Program-made: the position numbers and the translations under genes
NCBI GenBank assembly: GCA_023663025.1
Contig: JAMPIC010000051.1
Location: 1-7,003 of the forward strand
Direction of reading: 5' to 3'
From: Prevotella sp.
Lineage (GTDB): Bacteria; Bacillota; Clostridia; Oscillospirales; Ruminococcaceae
DNA length: 7,003 nucleotides
In this document: in pieces, positions 4,601 to 7,003 of the stretch
Numbering within the stretch: the first letter of the stretch is position 1
Layout of the letters: each line of letters opens with the position of its first letter
The notes under the pieces: model-generated
Databases searched by the model: none
Seen by the model: only the letters and a program-made list of their open reading frames with translations
Told to the model about the DNA's origin: nothing

Positions 4601-6065
4601 GCATTCCCGCAGGCTGATTGAAGCCTGTTTCTTCAACACCAAGATAGCGGAAAACGTTCCACAGAGCCTTTCCGTTGTGGGCGAACGTTACCGCGCCGTG
4701 GTGGGGATATCTTCCCTCGATCAGAACGTGACGGTAAAATCTTCCCATTTCCTTTATTGCGAACACGCCTATCCCGCCGAAGCTTTTGGTCGCCACGGGA
4801 AGTATCTCTCCCTCCGCAACATAGGCGCGAAGCTTCGCGTCCGCTGTGCTCTGGAGACGGAAAAACGTGATGTCCGACGGAGCGATGTCGCCCTCCAAAG
4901 TACCCCTCGTTATATCCGGCTCTTTGTCAGGCTCGAGACCCCTGTGCATAATGAGCTGATACTTCATTGTGCGGCTTGACAGCTTGCACGCGGGAGTGTT
5001 TCCGCAGTGGAAGCCCATAAACGTGTCGGTATGCTTATAGTCGAACCTGCCCTTGATCTCGTTCAGGTACATATCCGCGGGAACGCTGTTGTTGATGTCC
5101 AGCAAAGTCACCGCATCGTTGGAAACGCACTGTCCGATAAATTCGCTGAGCGCGCCGTAAATATCCACCTCGCACGCCACGGGTATCCCCCGCGAGCCGA
5201 GACGGCTGTTCACATAGCAGGGCACAAAGCCGAACTGGGTCTGAAACGCGGGCCAGCACTTGTTGGCGAAAACAACATACTCGCGGCTGCCCCTGTGCTC
5301 CTCCGCCCAGTCGAGAAGCGTGACCTCGTACTGCGCCAGCTTAGGCAGGATACCCGCCATTTTGTTGCCGTCCCCAAGCTCCTTTTCCATATCGGCGATG
5401 ACCTCGGGAATGCGCTTGTCCCCCGCGTGGGCGTTGTACGCCGCAAACAGGTCGAGCTCGGAGTTTTCCTCGATTTCAACTCCTATGTTGTAGAGCTGAC
5501 GGATAGGCGCGTTGCAGGCAAGGAAATCCTGCGGACGGGGGCCGAAAGAGATTATTTTAAGATTTGCCAATCCCAGCAGGGTTCTTGCCACGGGGACAAA
5601 TTCGGCGATCATATCCGCTATCTCCGAAGCCGTTCCCACGGGGTACTCGGGAATGTACGCCTTAACGTTCCGCAGACCCAGGTTGTAGCTTGCGTTGAGC
5701 ATTCCGCAGTAAGCGTCTCCCCGACCGTCCACAAGGGTATCGGAGCTTTCCTCGGCTGCCGCCGCGAACATCACGGGAACGCCGAAGGTCTTGGCGAGCA
5801 GCGTCTCGGAAGTTTCCGGACCGAAGTTGCCCAGATACATCACAAGCGCGTTTACGCCCGCTTTTTTCATATCCTCGACTGCGGCGAGCATATGCTTCTC
5901 GTTCTCGACGGTCACGGGACATTCGTATATCTCGATATTCTTCTCCCCGCAGGCTTTCACCACCTGCGCCCTCCGCCTTGTGGAAAGCTCCATGGGGAAA
6001 CAGTCGCGGCTGACCGCGCAGATACCCAGTTTAACGTCGGGCATATTGCTTGTAAAATTTGCCAT
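4575..6065 (-). CDS. L-fucose/L-arabinose isomerase-like sugar isomerase
   Basis: This 496-residue cytosolic protein belongs to the FucI/AraA-like fold family, whose members interconvert aldose and ketose sugars with a divalent metal. An N-terminal alpha/beta region contains FGPRPQDF (174-181). Candidate metal ligands by position are E299 (ACEVDIYG), D323 (LLDINN) and H463 (FAHNGK), analogous to E337, D361 and H528 of E. coli FucI. The C-terminal PHHGAVTFAHNGKALW (454-469) is typical of clostridial members. It is shorter than E. coli FucI (591 residues), as are many of these homologues. ATG follows AAGGAGGAA, located in the last codons of the lipoprotein gene, 2 nt after its stop. No kinase, aldolase or transporter is adjacent, so the sugar is unknown; strict FucI function is not assured. 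Confidence 0.88.
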   Translation of the reverse strand: MANFTSNMPDVKLGICAVSRDCFPMELSTRRRAQVVKACGEKNIEIYECPVTVENEKHMLAAVEDMKKAGVNALVMYLGNFGPETSETLLAKTFGVPVMFAAAAEESSDTLVDGRGDAYCGMLNASYNLGLRNVKAYIPEYPVGTASEIADMIAEFVPVARTLLGLANLKIISFGPRPQDFLACNAPIRQLYNIGVEIEENSELDLFAAYNAHAGDKRIPEVIADMEKELGDGNKMAGILPKLAQYEVTLLDWAEEHRGSREYVVFANKCWPAFQTQFGFVPCYVNSRLGSRGIPVACEVDIYGALSEFIGQCVSNDAVTLLDINNSVPADMYLNEIKGRFDYKHTDTFMGFHCGNTPACKLSSRTMKYQLIMHRGLEPDKEPDITRGTLEGDIAPSDITFFRLQSTADAKLRAYVAEGEILPVATKSFGGIGVFAIKEMGRFYRHVLIEGRYPHHGAVTFAHNGKALWNVFRYLGVEETGFNQPAGMLYKTENPF

Positions 6066-6067
6066 AA

Positions 6068-6769
6068 TTATTCTTCCTCCTTAGCTTCGGTCTCTTTCTT
6101 GTCGCTCTTGCTGCTCTTGCTGTCGCCCGATACCTCGATGGGCGTTTCGGCTTTGACCTCTTTCTCCCGCACTTCAACGGAGAAATAGCTTCCGTAGTAG
6201 CCGTCCACGCCCTCCACGGTGTCGTACTTTTCTGTCATGGTAAATATTACCGTATAGGAGGGGCAGTCCAGCTTTTCGGTGTAGACAAGCTCCATGTCCA
6301 CGTCCTCGGTGCCCCTTACCGTACCTGCGGCTTCGGCGCTGTGCCTTTTTTCAAGCTCCTCGGTTTTGGCGGCGAAAAAGCTTTCGGCGGTCTCGCGCTC
6401 GAGACAGCAGTACGCCTCGGAGATATAGCCGTTAAGGTAGATGTTCTCGTCCCCCTTGACGGTTTTGAAATCGTATGTAATAATGGAATCCTCCACGTAG
6501 TAGACGGGGTTGTCGGCGGAAACCAAATCCCGCAGCTCCATAAGCTCGGTGTCGGTGTTGACGCTCCAGAGCCTTGTGTCGGTCTCGAAGTTGAGGGTAA
6601 CGCCGTCGGGCTGGAGGGAGACTATCTTAGTCATGGGCATACCCAGCTTGACCTTTGTCAGTATACCCGAATAGGCGTTTTCGGGGACTTCCGCTTCGTC
6701 CTTTCCGCAGGCGGTAAAACAGGCGGCTGTCATAACAATGGCTGTCAGGACTGAAATTAGTTTTTTCAT
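6068..6769 (-). CDS. Predicted lipoprotein, unknown function
   Basis: The 233-residue product has a short lipoprotein signal: MKK, a hydrophobic stretch (4-17) and a lipobox ending FTAC with C21 as the likely lipidation site. The mature protein would be anchored outside the membrane. Residues 35-55 (GILTKVKLGMPMTKIVSLQP) and several alternating beta-like segments to about 202 form the body. Cysteines occur at 121, 122 and 169. The last 30 residues are a low-complexity Lys/Glu/Ser tail. No family is recognised; the KLGMPMTKIV segment faintly recalls lipoproteins with an SmpA-like fold, a weak inference. AAAGGAA precedes the ATG, and a good sigma-A promoter lies upstream. It is translationally coupled to the isomerase gene, with only 2 nt between them. 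Confidence 0.88.
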   Translation of the reverse strand: MKKLISVLTAIVMTAACFTACGKDEAEVPENAYSGILTKVKLGMPMTKIVSLQPDGVTLNFETDTRLWSVNTDTELMELRDLVSADNPVYYVEDSIITYDFKTVKGDENIYLNGYISEAYCCLERETAESFFAAKTEELEKRHSAEAAGTVRGTEDVDMELVYTEKLDCPSYTVIFTMTEKYDTVEGVDGYYGSYFSVEVREKEVKAETPIEVSGDSKSSKSDKKETEAKEEE

Positions 6770-6817
6770 TTTAGATCATTCCTTTGCAGAAGAAAATTAT
6801 AAAATACAGTTATTAAT

Positions 6818-6846
6818 ATAATAATACAAAACCGCGAAAAAGTCAA
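6818..6846 (-). promoter_or_regulatory. Sigma-A promoter of the lipoprotein-isomerase operon
   Basis: TTGACT (6846-6841), a 17-nt spacer and TATTAT (6823-6818) are each one base from consensus. The start point would be near 6811, leaving about 40 nt of leader with AAAGGAA before the ATG. No operator or cre-like palindrome was evident in the stretch to the inverted repeat. Confidence 0.8.
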
Positions 6847-6917
6847 CGGCAAAAGTCACATTATTATGAAAATTTTTATGCGGAATTTCGTAAAGGCGGT
6901 TTATACGCGACGAAGCC

Positions 6918-7003
6918 GTAAATTGTAATTTAGCGCAAAACAAAACGACAGCGCATCGCGCGGCGAAGCCGCGACTAAAAAGTTCGCCAGCCTTTCAAGG
7001 CTG
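6918..7003. repeat. Right arm of ~87-bp terminal inverted repeat
   Basis: This is the reverse complement of 1-87, identical over the outer 45 bases and then differing by a few substitutions and short indels. It contains the same two hairpins as the left arm. The differences between arms show they are two separate copies rather than one sequence read twice. Both end on the identical outermost hairpin, which points to a repeat boundary or assembly break. Confidence 0.85.

Noticed and set aside
5007..6188. Long open frame of 393 codons on the plus strand
   Set aside because: It lies antisense to the isomerase and crosses into the lipoprotein gene. The translation has no family features and is rich in His, Arg and Val, as expected of a shadow frame in GC-rich codons.
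1..7003. Composite transposon or insertion sequence bounded by the inverted repeats
   Set aside because: No transposase or integrase is encoded, no target-site duplication can be seen because the window ends at the repeats, and the cargo is ordinary chromosomal genes including tyrS.

Overview
The window looks like chromosomal DNA of a Gram-positive anaerobe of the Clostridia, most likely a Ruminococcus-like or other Oscillospiraceae gut bacterium. The evidence is strong GGAGG-type ribosome binding sites, sigma-A promoters, a T-box leader, a clostridial lipoprotein, and short GC-rich hairpin repeats of the '...CCCCTACA' kind. Genus is an inference. The two ends are inverted copies of one ~87-bp hairpin-rich repeat, so this is probably a contig that stops at a dispersed repeat on each side.

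Nearly everything reads on the minus strand, so gene order runs from high to low coordinates. (1) 6846-4575: a good promoter drives a two-gene unit of a lipoprotein and, 2 nt later, a FucI-like sugar isomerase. (2) 4543-4169: an array of 44-bp hairpin repeats, then a complete T-box riboswitch with a UAC (tyrosine) specifier and an intrinsic terminator. (3) 4136-2735: the T-box opens an operon of a two-pass membrane protein with a PH-like domain and an SPL-like radical SAM protein. (4) 2318-2733: the only plus-strand unit, with a near-consensus extended -10 promoter, two tiny ORFs and a strong GAAA-tetraloop terminator, lying convergent to the radical SAM gene. (5) 2290-1546: two overlapping small genes, a TIGR04076-like Cys-rich protein and an unrecognised protein. 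(6) 1363-149: tyrS, tyrosyl-tRNA synthetase, with an AT-rich leader and a downstream hairpin.

The most notable point is the regulatory layout. The tyrosine T-box, which normally sits before tyrS or a tyrosine transport or biosynthesis gene, precedes the uncharacterised membrane protein/radical SAM pair. The tyrS gene in the same window has no T-box directly in front of it. If the leader works, this pair would be expressed when uncharged tRNA-Tyr accumulates. A REP-type hairpin is embedded in the T-box linker, and a 19/20-nt copy of a translation start region precedes the second small plus-strand ORF, where ATG is replaced by ACG. Functions of the lipoprotein, the membrane protein, the two small plus-strand proteins and the 125-residue protein cannot be assigned from sequence alone.
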